A DNA stretch of 64,000 nucleotides. Source: Kineosporia babensis. Its GTDB lineage: Bacteria > Actinomycetota > Actinomycetes > Actinomycetales > Kineosporiaceae. This document shows, piece by piece, positions 16,867-25,971 of the stretch (position 1 is the stretch's first letter; the number at the start of each line of letters is the position of its first letter). The notes under the pieces were generated by a model. It was not told where the DNA came from. It did not search any database and saw only the letters and a program-made list of their open reading frames with translations. A program made the translations under genes and the position numbers. The stretch spans positions 21,491-85,490 of the forward strand of contig NZ_JAJOMB010000031.1 of the NCBI RefSeq assembly GCF_021129305.1. Reading direction: 5' to 3'.

Positions 16867-19704
16867 ATGGGTTTCCTAGACAGATTTCGTATACGCCGCG
16901 CAGGGCAGCCTGCACGGTCGGTGGAGGAAACAACCTCCGACTCCGGCGTTCCCACCGATCAGCCCAGATACGCGGTGATAGCGCTCCAATCGTCCGCCTT
17001 AGGGGCGAATCGGCCTCAGGTCACCGAGATGGCGGTGGTCACAACCGACCTGTGGGGACAGGTGGTCGACGAGTGGCAGAGCGGTAGCCAGACACTGGCC
17101 GATGTCATCACTGAGGTGAACCAGCGACTGGCGGGCGCCGCGATCGTCGCGCACAACGCCGAGTTCGACCTGGCGCTGCTGCGTGCCGAGTACCGGCGGG
17201 CCGGCTGGAAGCTGCCGCAGGTGCCCACCCTGAGCACCCTCGAAGCCTCCGCGTACTACCTGCCCGCGCTGCAGCGTCGTCGTCTGGCCGATCTCTCCTC
17301 GGCCCTCGACGTCCCGCAGGGCAAGTCTGGCTCCGCGCTCGAAGACGCCCGCACCACCGCAGCGCTGCTCACCGTGTTCATCAGCCCGAAGACCGGGAAG
17401 CCCCCGCTGCCCGCCCACCTCGACGGCCTGCCTGCCCAGGCGCAGAACGTCGCCTGGCCGACCGAGGCCACCCTCGAACCACGCACCGAAACGCCTTCCT
17501 CACCGAGCGTTTCTGCTGTCCCGGCCGTAAGCCCGGCCCTGGTAGAGCGTTTCTCGCTGCTCGACGCCCTGGACGAAGGCGCCAGCGTCGCCACGTTCGC
17601 CTACCTCGAGAAGCTCGCCGAACTCCTGCAGACCGGCACCGCCACCGCGCAGCACACCGCCGACCTGGCCCGTGTTGCCTCCGCCGAAGAGCTCACGCCG
17701 GAAGAAGTGGCCCGCGCCGACGATGCCTTCGTCCGCGCGCTCACCAATGCGGCGCTCGACAACGGAGCGGTCTCGACGACTGACCGCACCGAACTCCTCG
17801 CGCTGGCCGATCTTCTCGGTCTGGGCCAGCACGTGGTGCTGCAGATCCTCAATGCTGCCGGGGACGCCCGTCACGCCCGCGAAGCAGTCGGCGTCAAGAA
17901 ACTGCCCACCGACTGGAACTTGGGCGAGCCGCTGCGGGTGGGCGACAAGGTCGTCTTCACCGGCGGTGATCCGGACGTACGGGCGCAGCAGGAGACCCAG
18001 TCTCAGGAGCTGGGCGTGCGCGTGGTCGGCGTGGTCTCCGAAACCACGGCGCTGCTGATCTCGGACCAGACGGTAGACGGAACTCGTGCTGCCCGCGCTC
18101 GTGAACTCGGAACTCGCACGGTCAGTCCCAGTGACTATGCGCTGCTGCTGGCCCACCTGCAGCCGTCGGCGCCTTCGGTCGAGGCGGTCACCTCCAAGCC
18201 GGTCGCCGAAGAACCAGAACTTGAGGACGCTGCCCCGCCCGTTCCCGAGGTGAAGTCGCCTTCGGGTGCGGTGGAGTCAGCAGACAAGGACGCGGAAACT
18301 GGCGTTCCGGCCCCAAAACCGGCTGCCGCTGAGGTCGAGTCAGGCGTCGGGTCCGGCACTGACGAAGTCTCTGCGGCTGCGGGTCCGAACTCAGCTGCAG
18401 ACACTGACGTGGCACCGGCCGAAGACAAGGCGCCCGAAGCTTCGGCTGCGCCCGAGACTTCGGCTGAGCCCGAGGCTGAAGCCAAGGCCGGCGATGAGGT
18501 GACCGAACCCGAAGCTCTGGTCGAGGTCGGCGAGGCTGTGGTCGCAAACCCGAAGCCGGAAGCCAAGGCTGACGAGCCCGAAATTCAGTCTGAGGTCAAG
18601 GTTTCCCCGGAACCTGCTGCCGCCGAACCGGCCCAGGCGGAACCCACCCCGTCTGCCGAACCCGAGGCTCCCGCTGCGGAATCTTCTCCGGCCGAAGCAT
18701 CCACGAAAACCCCCGCCGCGGAGACCAAATCCACGACCGGTCCGGAAACAAGCGCTGCGGAAGCAGCTTCGGCTCCGGCGTCGGAAGAGCCCGCCGCTGC
18801 AGCAACCGAACCTGTCGAAACTGAGGCCACCGAAGCGCAGACCTCGGAAGCCGAGCCCGTAACCCCGGCCAAGCGGACCACCCGCAAGCCGAGGACCACA
18901 ACGCCGCGCAAGCCCCGGACGTCCATGCCGAAGATCACCGGCCCCAACTCAGCCGAACCGCAAGCCCCGGCCCAGGAACCGAAGCCCGAACCCGAGGCAG
19001 CTCCCACCCCCGAGGCCACTCCGGCTTCCGAGGCAACCCCGGTGCCCGAGGCAGCCTCGGTGTCTGAAGCAGCTCCGGCGGCGAAGGCCGCGCCCGAGCC
19101 TGAGGCGGCACCCGAACCCGAGGCAACTCCCGCTCCTGAGGCAACTCCGGCGGCCGAGGCAGTGCCCGAGCCCGAGGTAGCACCCGAAACCGAGGCAGCT
19201 CCCACCCCTGAAGCAACTCCAGAGCCCAAGGCCGCGCCCGAGCCCGAAGCGGCACCCGAACCCGAGGTAGCACCTCAGCCCGAAGCCGAGCCCGCCCCCA
19301 AACCGGCCCGCAAACCCCGCGCATCCAGGGCCAAAGCAGCGCCCCAGCCGGAACTCCCGGCCGAGGAACCGGAGGCCGCGCAGCTCGACTTCATCACCCC
19401 CGAGCCCGCACCCGCACCCCGTACTCGGCGCAAGGCAACCGCCCCCAAACCCGAGCCGGTCGAGCCGGAAGCCGAGGTAGTCGTCCCCAAGAAGGCGACT
19501 ACCCGGAAGACCGCTGCCACCCGAACCCGAGCCGCCGCCAAGCCCGCCACCTCCGAACCCGAAACCGAAGAAGCCGCGCCCACCCCGCCCAAGACCGCCG
19601 AAGTGCGCGCCTGGGCCCGGGAGAACGGTCATCAGGTATCGGTCCGCGGCTCTCTGCCCAAGGAATTGATCGCCGCCTACATCGAGGCCCACTCCAAGAG
19701 CTGA
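16867..19704 (+). CDS. degenerate DEDDh exonuclease - TerB-like - BRCT - linker - Lsr2-tail protein
   Basis: 945 residues in four parts. Residues 33-175 form a DnaQ-like exonuclease fold; exo II is kept (AHNAEFDLALL, D101), but motif I DxE reads A39-x-Q41 and the exo III His reads G155, although D160 remains. Residues about 225-330 look like a TerB-type helical bundle. Residues about 345-430 resemble a BRCT domain (VGDKVVFTGGDPDVRAQQETQSQELGVRVVGVVS). Then come about 460 disordered residues rich in Ala-Pro-Glu repeats with basic patches, and an Lsr2-type DNA-binding tail (VRAWARENGHQVSVRGSLPKELIAAY). It probably binds chromosomal DNA at repair or nucleoid sites without cutting. Domain limits are approximate. 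Confidence 0.8.
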   Translation: MGFLDRFRIRRAGQPARSVEETTSDSGVPTDQPRYAVIALQSSALGANRPQVTEMAVVTTDLWGQVVDEWQSGSQTLADVITEVNQRLAGAAIVAHNAEFDLALLRAEYRRAGWKLPQVPTLSTLEASAYYLPALQRRRLADLSSALDVPQGKSGSALEDARTTAALLTVFISPKTGKPPLPAHLDGLPAQAQNVAWPTEATLEPRTETPSSPSVSAVPAVSPALVERFSLLDALDEGASVATFAYLEKLAELLQTGTATAQHTADLARVASAEELTPEEVARADDAFVRALTNAALDNGAVSTTDRTELLALADLLGLGQHVVLQILNAAGDARHAREAVGVKKLPTDWNLGEPLRVGDKVVFTGGDPDVRAQQETQSQELGVRVVGVVSETTALLISDQTVDGTRAARARELGTRTVSPSDYALLLAHLQPSAPSVEAVTSKPVAEEPELEDAAPPVPEVKSPSGAVESADKDAETGVPAPKPAAAEVESGVGSGTDEVSAAAGPNSAADTDVAPAEDKAPEASAAPETSAEPEAEAKAGDEVTEPEALVEVGEAVVANPKPEAKADEPEIQSEVKVSPEPAAAEPAQAEPTPSAEPEAPAAESSPAEASTKTPAAETKSTTGPETSAAEAASAPASEEPAAAATEPVETEATEAQTSEAEPVTPAKRTTRKPRTTTPRKPRTSMPKITGPNSAEPQAPAQEPKPEPEAAPTPEATPASEATPVPEAASVSEAAPAAKAAPEPEAAPEPEATPAPEATPAAEAVPEPEVAPETEAAPTPEATPEPKAAPEPEAAPEPEVAPQPEAEPAPKPARKPRASRAKAAPQPELPAEEPEAAQLDFITPEPAPAPRTRRKATAPKPEPVEPEAEVVVPKKATTRKTAATRTRAAAKPATSEPETEEAAPTPPKTAEVRAWARENGHQVSVRGSLPKELIAAYIEAHSKS

Positions 19705-19717
19705 GCCTTGTCGAGCC

Positions 19718-19758
19718 CGCGGCTGGATCTGCCCCGTCTAAGAGCAGATCCAGCCGCG
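19718..19758. terminator. perfect 15-bp bidirectional terminator
   Basis: CGCGGCTGGATCTGC (19718-19732), an 11-base loop, and its exact complement at 19744-19758, centred between the stops of the Lsr2-tail gene (19704) and the phosphotransferase-like gene (19767). Confidence 0.88.
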
Positions 19759-19766
19759 CTTGGTGA

Positions 19767-20882
19767 TCACCCGGCCCAGACCGTCTCCAGATCGATCTCC
19801 GTCACCTCGAAGACCCCGTTCTCCGGATCGACCAGCATCGGATGCCGGAAGATGCCCGGATTGAACAACGCCTCCCACTGCTCGGTCATCGCCTCCGGAT
19901 CGTCCAGGATCGGCAATTCCCGCAGGGCCTCGAGCAGGTGCGACGGCCCCCGCCCGGCATGCATGATCGAGAACGCCAGGCACACCACCTCCCGGGCCCG
20001 GCCAACCGCGCAGATCTGTTCCGGTGAAGGCGTTTTCCCAGGACAGACTTCTTCATATCCCGTTCTTGCCTCGTGTATGGCGTGCGGCGAAGCACCGTAA
20101 CGAGCTACGGCCACCTGCAGCCAGGAGAAATCATCGCTCCGGCTCCCCCAGCCTGCCTCGGCCCAGTCCAGCGCCACCGCTCCTCGGGGTCCGGCCACGC
20201 AGTTCAGCGGATGCAGATCACGATGAACCAGCAATGGACGCGGATCGGCCTCGAGCGCGCCGGTCACCCGATCTTGGAGCGCCTTGATCAGAGCCGCGAC
20301 CACGGCCGGGCGCGCATGAAAGGGGTGAGTGGGTGAAGCCAGGGCGCGGGCCAGCAATGCGGCATCCAGACCACCCAAGGAGGTGGCGGGTCGACCATCA
20401 AGCAGGGCCAGGGCCGCCTCGCTGGATCCGATGTGGTGCAGCGTACCGATCAATTGCCCCAGGGAACGCGCCGTCAGGGGCTCGAACACGTCAGGCACGA
20501 ACCGTCGAACCGACACCACGACCGACTCACCGTTGAGCGGGAACTCAAGGGGAACGTCCAAAAGCGTTTCTGGAATCGGGTTGTAGGAAATCGCGTCGCG
20601 GGCGAGGCAAACGTCCGCAATGCCATGGAGGGCCACCGTGACCTGATGTTCCCAGCGCAAGTTCGCTTCCTCCGCCGGAGTCGGCGAAAGGCAGAACTTG
20701 AGAACGATCTCGCCCGGCCGACCGTCGGTTTCAAACACCGGAGCGCTCAGAACCGTGCGGTGGCGATGACCCGGACCAGTCGGCAGGATTCGGCCGGCCC
20801 CGCGTGGCCGTAGCCCCAGCAGGTAGAGGCTGCGCCCCAGCACCGCAGCGCACTGGGTGCCGTTGAGCGCCGGCCGGTTCAC
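19767..20882 (-). CDS. aminoglycoside phosphotransferase (APH)-like kinase
   Basis: 371 residues with the C-lobe of the APH/choline-kinase fold. The catalytic loop is LLVHRDLHPLNCVAG (HxDxxxxN) and the metal-binding Asp is in AVALDWAEAGWG. The N-lobe, with EIVLKFCLSPTPAEEANLRWEHQV, carries the ATP-binding Lys. It phosphorylates a small molecule, which need not be an aminoglycoside. GTG 20882 overlaps the stop of the upstream GT9-like gene by four bases, so both are made together and perhaps modify the same compound or glycoconjugate. The frame stays open to 22103, but that extension is shadow of the upstream gene. Confidence 0.78.
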   Translation of the reverse strand: MNRPALNGTQCAAVLGRSLYLLGLRPRGAGRILPTGPGHRHRTVLSAPVFETDGRPGEIVLKFCLSPTPAEEANLRWEHQVTVALHGIADVCLARDAISYNPIPETLLDVPLEFPLNGESVVVSVRRFVPDVFEPLTARSLGQLIGTLHHIGSSEAALALLDGRPATSLGGLDAALLARALASPTHPFHARPAVVAALIKALQDRVTGALEADPRPLLVHRDLHPLNCVAGPRGAVALDWAEAGWGSRSDDFSWLQVAVARYGASPHAIHEARTGYEEVCPGKTPSPEQICAVGRAREVVCLAFSIMHAGRGPSHLLEALRELPILDDPEAMTEQWEALFNPGIFRHPMLVDPENGVFEVTEIDLETVWAG

Positions 20883-22267
20883 CGGCGATCCGTGCTTCGG
20901 CGGGCCAGCTTGTTCAGGTTGGAGTCCAGATACAGCTGCCGGAGCAGGCTTTCCCCCTTGGAACGTTCCCGGGGGTGCCGCAGGTAGGCCATTTCGTCGC
21001 TGAAGTCGGTGAAATGCAGCCAGGCCGACGGGGTCAGGTCCAGGACCGCGAACGAGTCCTCGGCCGAGTGCCAGCCGCTGTGATGGGCCAGCGCCGCATG
21101 CGCGGCCTTGGCGAACTCGGCCTCGCCCAGCCGGTCCCAGCGCATCAGGTGCACGGCGGTCAGCGGCGAGGGATTGCGCCAGCGGATCGAACCCATCTGG
21201 AAGGCGTCGGGCTGTGACCAGTTGGCCAGCATGAGCTGATCGGCGCCGCGCTCGAACGACAGGCTCTCGGTACCGGCGAGCGCGGCCAGGTGCGTGTTGG
21301 AACCGGTTCCGGCCCCGATGCTTCCGCAGATCCGGGGGTCGGCGAGCAGGGCGGCGTACCCGCGCAACGTGATCGAGTCGGCGCCGCGCAGTTGGGTCAC
21401 TCCGGGCACGGCGTGGGCCACTTCGTGCAGGCAGTCGATGTTGGCCTGGTCGGCGGGCTTGACCGGGGCGGCGACCAGGATGTCGTGCTCGTGCACCTGC
21501 TCGACGATCTTGCCCAGGACGGCGGCGTGCTGCTCGGAGGTGAGGGTGTTGTCGACCTCCTTGATCGCGTCGGTCTGGCGGGTATACGGGTTGGAGGCGG
21601 TCGGGTTGTAGATCAGGACGGGACGCCGGCCGGGCAGAAGATCGGCGAGCAGCTGGGCGGCAGCTTCCTGCTCGTCGGGGGTGAAGCGAAACTGTGTTCC
21701 GCTGCAGTCGGATTCGCCGTCTCCAGGGAAGACCGTGCTGGGGTGAGCGGCCCGGAAGTAGTTGAGCACTTTCTTGCCGCCGTCGGCGATCCGGCGCCCG
21801 AAGGCGTGCAGCGACCAACCCGCGTCCCAGGTTTTCAGGTACCGCCGCACTCCCGGATCGGGGCGGGTCAGCGACGGGAACGACGAGGGCGCAACCACGA
21901 GGTCGTAGCGGCGCAGCTCGGTGCGCTCGAGCTGCGCGATGTCGATCAGGGCGTCGAAGCGGCCGTCCCCGTACAGCGGCAGGTAGGCCGGGTGGCCGGC
22001 CAGGTCGATCGACGCCTGCGGGAAGTTCTGGTGCAGCCAGTCCAGCCAGGCGGCGTGCCGGAGGAAGTCGCCCAGGTACCAGCGGTCGGTGTCGTGCAGC
22101 CACAGCACCCGGGCGGCCGCGCCCACGTCCGGCACCAGCCCGGCCGGGGCCGTCCGGATCTGTTCGAGCACCGGTTCCAGCTGCGAGTGCAGCGGGGCCG
22201 ACGGGGCCGGGGGCCGGATCGGCGCCTGCTCCTTGACCGACGCGCAGAGTTCAGCATGAGCCGTCAT
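20879..22267 (-). CDS. glycosyltransferase family 9-like protein
   Basis: 462 residues with GT-B features of the ADP-heptose transferase (GT9) family. An N-terminal half has a GDFLRHAAWLDWLHQNFP start; a C-terminal nucleotide-binding half has PVLIYNPTASNPYTR, DILVAAPVKPADQ and GSIGAGTGSNTHLAALAGTESLSF, which resembles the donor-binding G(T)xxxHxAA loop. The N-terminus lacks a signal. True heptosyltransferases act on lipopolysaccharide, absent in actinomycetes, so the substrate is more likely a wall glycan or secondary metabolite. It is coupled by a 4-base overlap with an APH-like kinase. Start ATG 22267 is the only reasonable one. Function inferred at the fold level only. Confidence 0.65.
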   Translation of the reverse strand: MTAHAELCASVKEQAPIRPPAPSAPLHSQLEPVLEQIRTAPAGLVPDVGAAARVLWLHDTDRWYLGDFLRHAAWLDWLHQNFPQASIDLAGHPAYLPLYGDGRFDALIDIAQLERTELRRYDLVVAPSSFPSLTRPDPGVRRYLKTWDAGWSLHAFGRRIADGGKKVLNYFRAAHPSTVFPGDGESDCSGTQFRFTPDEQEAAAQLLADLLPGRRPVLIYNPTASNPYTRQTDAIKEVDNTLTSEQHAAVLGKIVEQVHEHDILVAAPVKPADQANIDCLHEVAHAVPGVTQLRGADSITLRGYAALLADPRICGSIGAGTGSNTHLAALAGTESLSFERGADQLMLANWSQPDAFQMGSIRWRNPSPLTAVHLMRWDRLGEAEFAKAAHAALAHHSGWHSAEDSFAVLDLTPSAWLHFTDFSDEMAYLRHPRERSKGESLLRQLYLDSNLNKLARRSTDRR

Positions 22268-22351
22268 GGCTACGGTTATACCGCTAAGATTTGGGAAAAT
22301 CCCAATTCTTCAGCCGGGCTGAGCTTCGTTCAACCAAGGAGAAGGCCGCGC

Positions 22352-23239
22352 ATGACGTCGACCCACCACGAAGATCGAGATCCCCCGGAGGAGCCCCGCC
22401 CGACCGAGGCTCTGCGCCTGATGACCTGGGACGTCGCCGGTGCCCGGGAGGAGGTCAGCCGGCGGCAGGCCAAGTGGCTGGCTGCCTCGCCCTACGACGT
22501 CATGGTCCTGACCGGCGTCGACGCCCGCCACCAGGCCCTCGACGAGGCCCTGCGTGAGCACGGCCTCGAGACCCTCGCCCCGTCACGCCCTTCCAGCACC
22601 GGCAACGACCACATCGTGATCGCCGCCCGCCACCACCACCTGAGCCCGCTGGACGTCCCACCCCCGCGCGAGCAACCCCATCGCTGCGTACCGGCCCAGC
22701 TCACCCCGCTCCAGCACGCGCCCCTGCCCCCGACCCCGCTCGTCATCGCCGGGGTCTATGTGCCCGGCCACGGCGGACTGTCCCGGCGCCACGCCGACAA
22801 GCGGGCCTTCAAGCACGCCGGCAAGGTCTGGCTGCCCAAGGTGATCGCCGCCGCCGGTGAGCAGCCGCTGATCGTCGCCGGGAGCCTGAAACTGCAAGAG
22901 CCCGGCGAATTCTCCCGCTTCGCCGAGCTCGCTCCCTGGGAGTGCGACTTCTACTGGTCCTGGGCCCGGATGGGCCTCACCGACCTCTACCGCGCCACCC
23001 ACCCCGACCAGGTCAGCCCGGACTCGCGCTGGTTCGGCCTGGACGACCTGAAGGTGCAGCGCTTCGACCAGATCTGGATCAGCGACGGCCATCTGCCCGG
23101 TTCGGGCTGCTCCTACGACGACCAGCCCGGCCGCGAAGGCCTCGGCGAATTCCCCGCCCTGACCGCCGAACTGGACTACGGCCCCCGACCGCGAGGCCAC
23201 CACGCCGATCGCTCCTCGGGAAGACAAAGCACGTCATAG
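22352..23239 (+). CDS. endonuclease/exonuclease/phosphatase-fold protein lacking catalytic residues
   Basis: 295 residues that follow the EEP (DNase I-like) pattern but miss its active site. LRLMTWDVAGAREE replaces the usual WN, VMVLTGVDARH has Gly where the metal-binding Glu stands, IVAGSLKLQE replaces GDFN, and the SDH near the end is absent although FDQIWISDG, with the Asp, is kept. It is therefore probably a binding or structural protein, not a nuclease. A signal peptide is absent. Start ATG 22352 has AAGGAGAA upstream; the open frame from 21290 is shadow. It is divergent from the GT9-like gene, and its stop codon lies in the loop of its own terminator. Confidence 0.65.
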   Translation: MTSTHHEDRDPPEEPRPTEALRLMTWDVAGAREEVSRRQAKWLAASPYDVMVLTGVDARHQALDEALREHGLETLAPSRPSSTGNDHIVIAARHHHLSPLDVPPPREQPHRCVPAQLTPLQHAPLPPTPLVIAGVYVPGHGGLSRRHADKRAFKHAGKVWLPKVIAAAGEQPLIVAGSLKLQEPGEFSRFAELAPWECDFYWSWARMGLTDLYRATHPDQVSPDSRWFGLDDLKVQRFDQIWISDGHLPGSGCSYDDQPGREGLGEFPALTAELDYGPRPRGHHADRSSGRQSTS

Positions 23240-23285
23240 CGTGGCTTTGCCTTCCCGAGTCTTCCCGATCCGCCCGGTCGGGCGG
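23215..23285 (+). terminator. tandem hairpins, the first enclosing the stop codon
   Basis: CTCGGGAAGACAAAGC (23215-23230) pairs with GCTTTGCCTTCCCGAG (23244-23259), 16 positions with one A-C mismatch; the TAG at 23237-23239 is in the loop. A second small hairpin, CCGCCC-GGTC-GGGCGG at 23270-23285, follows. Confidence 0.7.
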
Positions 23286-23357
23286 GGAGCCTGAGCGCGG
23301 GCCCGGGCGGTGAGGCAAGATCGTGCCCATCGCTTGACGAACCTGGAAGGACAGCCC

Positions 23358-24326
23358 ATGCGCGAGCTCTACCCACCGATCGAACCCCACGCCAGCGGTC
23401 TGCTGGAGGCTGGTGACGGCCATTCGGTCTACTGGGAGGAGTGCGGCAACCCGCAGGGCAAGCCGGTGGTGTTCCTGCACGGCGGTCCCGGGGGCGGGGC
23501 CTCGGCCCGGCACCGGCGGCTGTTCGACCCGGCCAAGTACCGGATCGTGCTGCTGGACCAGCGTGGCTGTGGGCGCAGCCGGCCACTGGCCAGTGAGCCC
23601 GAGGCGGACATGAGCGCGAACACCACGTGGCATCTGGTCGCGGACCTGGAGTTGCTGCGCCAGGAGCGGGGCATCGAGAAGTGGCAGGTGTTCGGCGGTT
23701 CCTGGGGATCGTCGCTGGCCCTGGCGTATGCGCAGAAGCACCCGGAGCGGGTGAGCGAGCTGATCCTGCGGGGCATCTTCACGCTCCGCCCCAGCGAGCT
23801 GACCTGGTTCTACGAGGGCCTGGCGGGCAACATCGCGCCGGATTCGTGGGAAGGTTTCGTCGGGGCGCTGCCCGAGGCCGACCGGGTGCCCGGCCGGCTG
23901 ATCGACAACTACGCCAAGTTGCTGTTCGACCCGGACCCGGCGGTCCACCAGCCGGCGGCGGTGGCCTGGGCCACCTGGGAATTCACCAACCTGACGGTGC
24001 AGCCGCGGCCCGACCTGATCGCCACCGCGCAGAACCCGGTCAGCTCGACGGCGTTCGCCCGGATCGAGAACCACTTCTTCCGCAACGACGGCTGGTTCAC
24101 CCCGGAGCAGCTGATCAAGGACGCACCGAAGCTGGCCGGGATCCCGACCGTGATCGTGCAGGGCCGCTACGACATCTGCACGCCCGCGGTCACCGCCTGG
24201 GATCTGCACCGGGCCTTCCCGCAGGCGCAGTTCCATCTGATCGAGGACGCTGGTCACGCCTACGACGAGCCGGGAATCCTGGACGTTCTGATCACCTCCA
24301 CCGACAAGTTCGCGGACCGCTCGTGA
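23358..24326 (+). CDS. pip: proline iminopeptidase
   Basis: 322 residues of the alpha/beta-hydrolase fold, peptidase family S33. Oxyanion loop HGGPGGG (41-47), DQRGCGRS (67-74), nucleophile S115 in GGSWGSSLALAYA, catalytic Asp in QGRYDICTP and His in EDAGHAYDEPG. It removes N-terminal proline from peptides in the cytoplasm. The start is ATG 23358 (MRELYPPIEP, the usual start of the family) with GGAAGGA upstream. It is coupled to the DUF885 gene by a GTGA overlap, suggesting a small peptide-utilisation unit. Assignment is firm. Confidence 0.93.
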   Translation: MRELYPPIEPHASGLLEAGDGHSVYWEECGNPQGKPVVFLHGGPGGGASARHRRLFDPAKYRIVLLDQRGCGRSRPLASEPEADMSANTTWHLVADLELLRQERGIEKWQVFGGSWGSSLALAYAQKHPERVSELILRGIFTLRPSELTWFYEGLAGNIAPDSWEGFVGALPEADRVPGRLIDNYAKLLFDPDPAVHQPAAVAWATWEFTNLTVQPRPDLIATAQNPVSSTAFARIENHFFRNDGWFTPEQLIKDAPKLAGIPTVIVQGRYDICTPAVTAWDLHRAFPQAQFHLIEDAGHAYDEPGILDVLITSTDKFADRS

Positions 24327-25966
24327 GCACCCCGCTGAACGACCTCGGCGAGCGCTACTTCCGCACCCAGCACACCCTGGAGCCGTTCAACTCGACGCTG
24401 CTGGGCCTGTCGGAGTTCGATCACCTCGCCGGTGACCCGAGTCTGGAGGCCGGGCAGGAGGCCGCCGAGACGTTCGCCGGGATCCTCGACGAGCTCGGGG
24501 CGATGAAGACCGACGAGCTCACGGACGACGAACGCGTCGATCATGGGGCCCTCACCGAGCTGGTGCAGGGCTCCCACGGGGATGCGACGCACGCGTTGTG
24601 GGCGGCCAGTTTCTCGGCCCTCGGGTACGTCTCCCGGCAGGGCCTGATCTTCCAGGCCGTTCCGGCGATGACGATCACCGACGAGGACGGCGCCGACCGG
24701 TACCTGCAGCGCCTGCAGGGCATTCCGCGGGTGCTGGACGCGCTGGGCCGCAGGGTGCAGGACGAGGCCGGGCAGGGCCGGCCGAGCACCCAGGTGGGTC
24801 TGGAACAGGCTCTGGCGCAGATCAATACGGCGATCATGGCCGATCTGGCGCAGGACAGTCTGCTGGATCCGGCGCGTTCCGGGGCCGGGGCGGCGGTGCT
24901 GGAGCAGGCTTCGGACGTGGTGCTGATGCGCATCCGCCCGGCCCTGGAACAGCTGAGCCGGGCCTACCGCGGGGTGTTGCGCACGGCCCGTAGCGACGAG
25001 CAGGTCGGGATCAAGTTCACCGAGGGTGGCGAGGCCGGCTACGCCGACGCCGTGCGCCGGCACACCACCACCGAGAAGTCGGCGGCGGAACTGCACCAGC
25101 TCGGCCTGGACCTGATCGACGAGCTGAAGGGCCGCTGGGCCGAGATCGGCGGCCGGGCCTTCGGCCTGAGCGACCTGCCGGCCATCGCGCAGCGGCTGCG
25201 TGAGGATCCGCAGCTGCGCTACTCCTCCCCCGAGGACATGATCGCCCGCTGCCAGGCCGCCCTGGCCAAGGCCGAGGCGGCCGCCGGTCAGGCGTTCGAC
25301 CTGGCCACGATCCCGCCGTGCTCGGTCGAGTCGGTCGGCGGCGCTGCCGCGTCCGGCGCCACCGCCGCGTACTACCGGCCGCCCTCGCTCGACGGCTCCC
25401 GGCCCGGCGTGTTCTTCCTGGACACCTCCGGCGCCGCTCAGACCCCGGCGTACGACTGCGAGGCCCTGACCTTCCACGAGGGTGTGCCGGGCCACCACCT
25501 GCAGCTGTCCATCGCGCAGCAGATGAACGTGCCGCACTGGCGGCGCTACATCGACACCGAGCTCGGCGCGTACACCGAGGGCTGGGGCCTGTACGCCGAG
25601 CGCCTGGCCGAGGACCTCGACCTGTACTCCGACGACGTGCAGCGCCTGGGCATGCTCTCGCTGTCCGCGCTGCGGGCCGCCCGGCTGGTGGTCGACACCG
25701 GCATGCACGCCTTCGGCTGGTCCCGCGAGCAGGCCGAGACGTACCTGCGCGAGAACACCACGGCCACCGAGCACGAGATCAGCTCCGAGGTGGTGCGCTA
25801 CATCAACTGGCCCGGCCAGGCCCTGGGGTACGCCACCGGCCGGCAGGAGCTGCTGCGTCTGCGGGAGGCCTCCGGCCTGAGCCTGACCGAGTTCCACCGA
25901 GTGGTCCTGGGGCACGGCTCGCTCCCGCTCACCGTGCTCGCCGGCTTGTTCACACCTGCCCGGTGA
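24323..25966 (+). CDS. DUF885-family zinc metallopeptidase-like protein
   Basis: 547 residues, the normal length of DUF885 proteins. The metal site is in FHEGVPGHHLQLSIA (HExxxGHH), with a downstream Glu in TELGAYTEGWGLYAERLAEDL. No signal peptide is seen, so it should be cytoplasmic or non-classically exported. It starts at GTG 24323, overlapping the stop of the proline iminopeptidase; the two may act in series on peptides. The frame is open from 23627, but that part is shadow of pip. DUF885 proteins are inferred peptidases or carboxypeptidases, and few are characterised. Confidence 0.87.
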   Translation: MSTPLNDLGERYFRTQHTLEPFNSTLLGLSEFDHLAGDPSLEAGQEAAETFAGILDELGAMKTDELTDDERVDHGALTELVQGSHGDATHALWAASFSALGYVSRQGLIFQAVPAMTITDEDGADRYLQRLQGIPRVLDALGRRVQDEAGQGRPSTQVGLEQALAQINTAIMADLAQDSLLDPARSGAGAAVLEQASDVVLMRIRPALEQLSRAYRGVLRTARSDEQVGIKFTEGGEAGYADAVRRHTTTEKSAAELHQLGLDLIDELKGRWAEIGGRAFGLSDLPAIAQRLREDPQLRYSSPEDMIARCQAALAKAEAAAGQAFDLATIPPCSVESVGGAAASGATAAYYRPPSLDGSRPGVFFLDTSGAAQTPAYDCEALTFHEGVPGHHLQLSIAQQMNVPHWRRYIDTELGAYTEGWGLYAERLAEDLDLYSDDVQRLGMLSLSALRAARLVVDTGMHAFGWSREQAETYLRENTTATEHEISSEVVRYINWPGQALGYATGRQELLRLREASGLSLTEFHRVVLGHGSLPLTVLAGLFTPAR

Positions 25967-25971
25967 GCCGC

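Noticed and set aside
20883..22103. N-terminal extension of the APH-like gene, which would make a 778-residue fusion
   Set aside because: The added part is an out-of-frame shadow of the GT9-like gene; a GTGA overlap at 20879-20882 gives a normal start.
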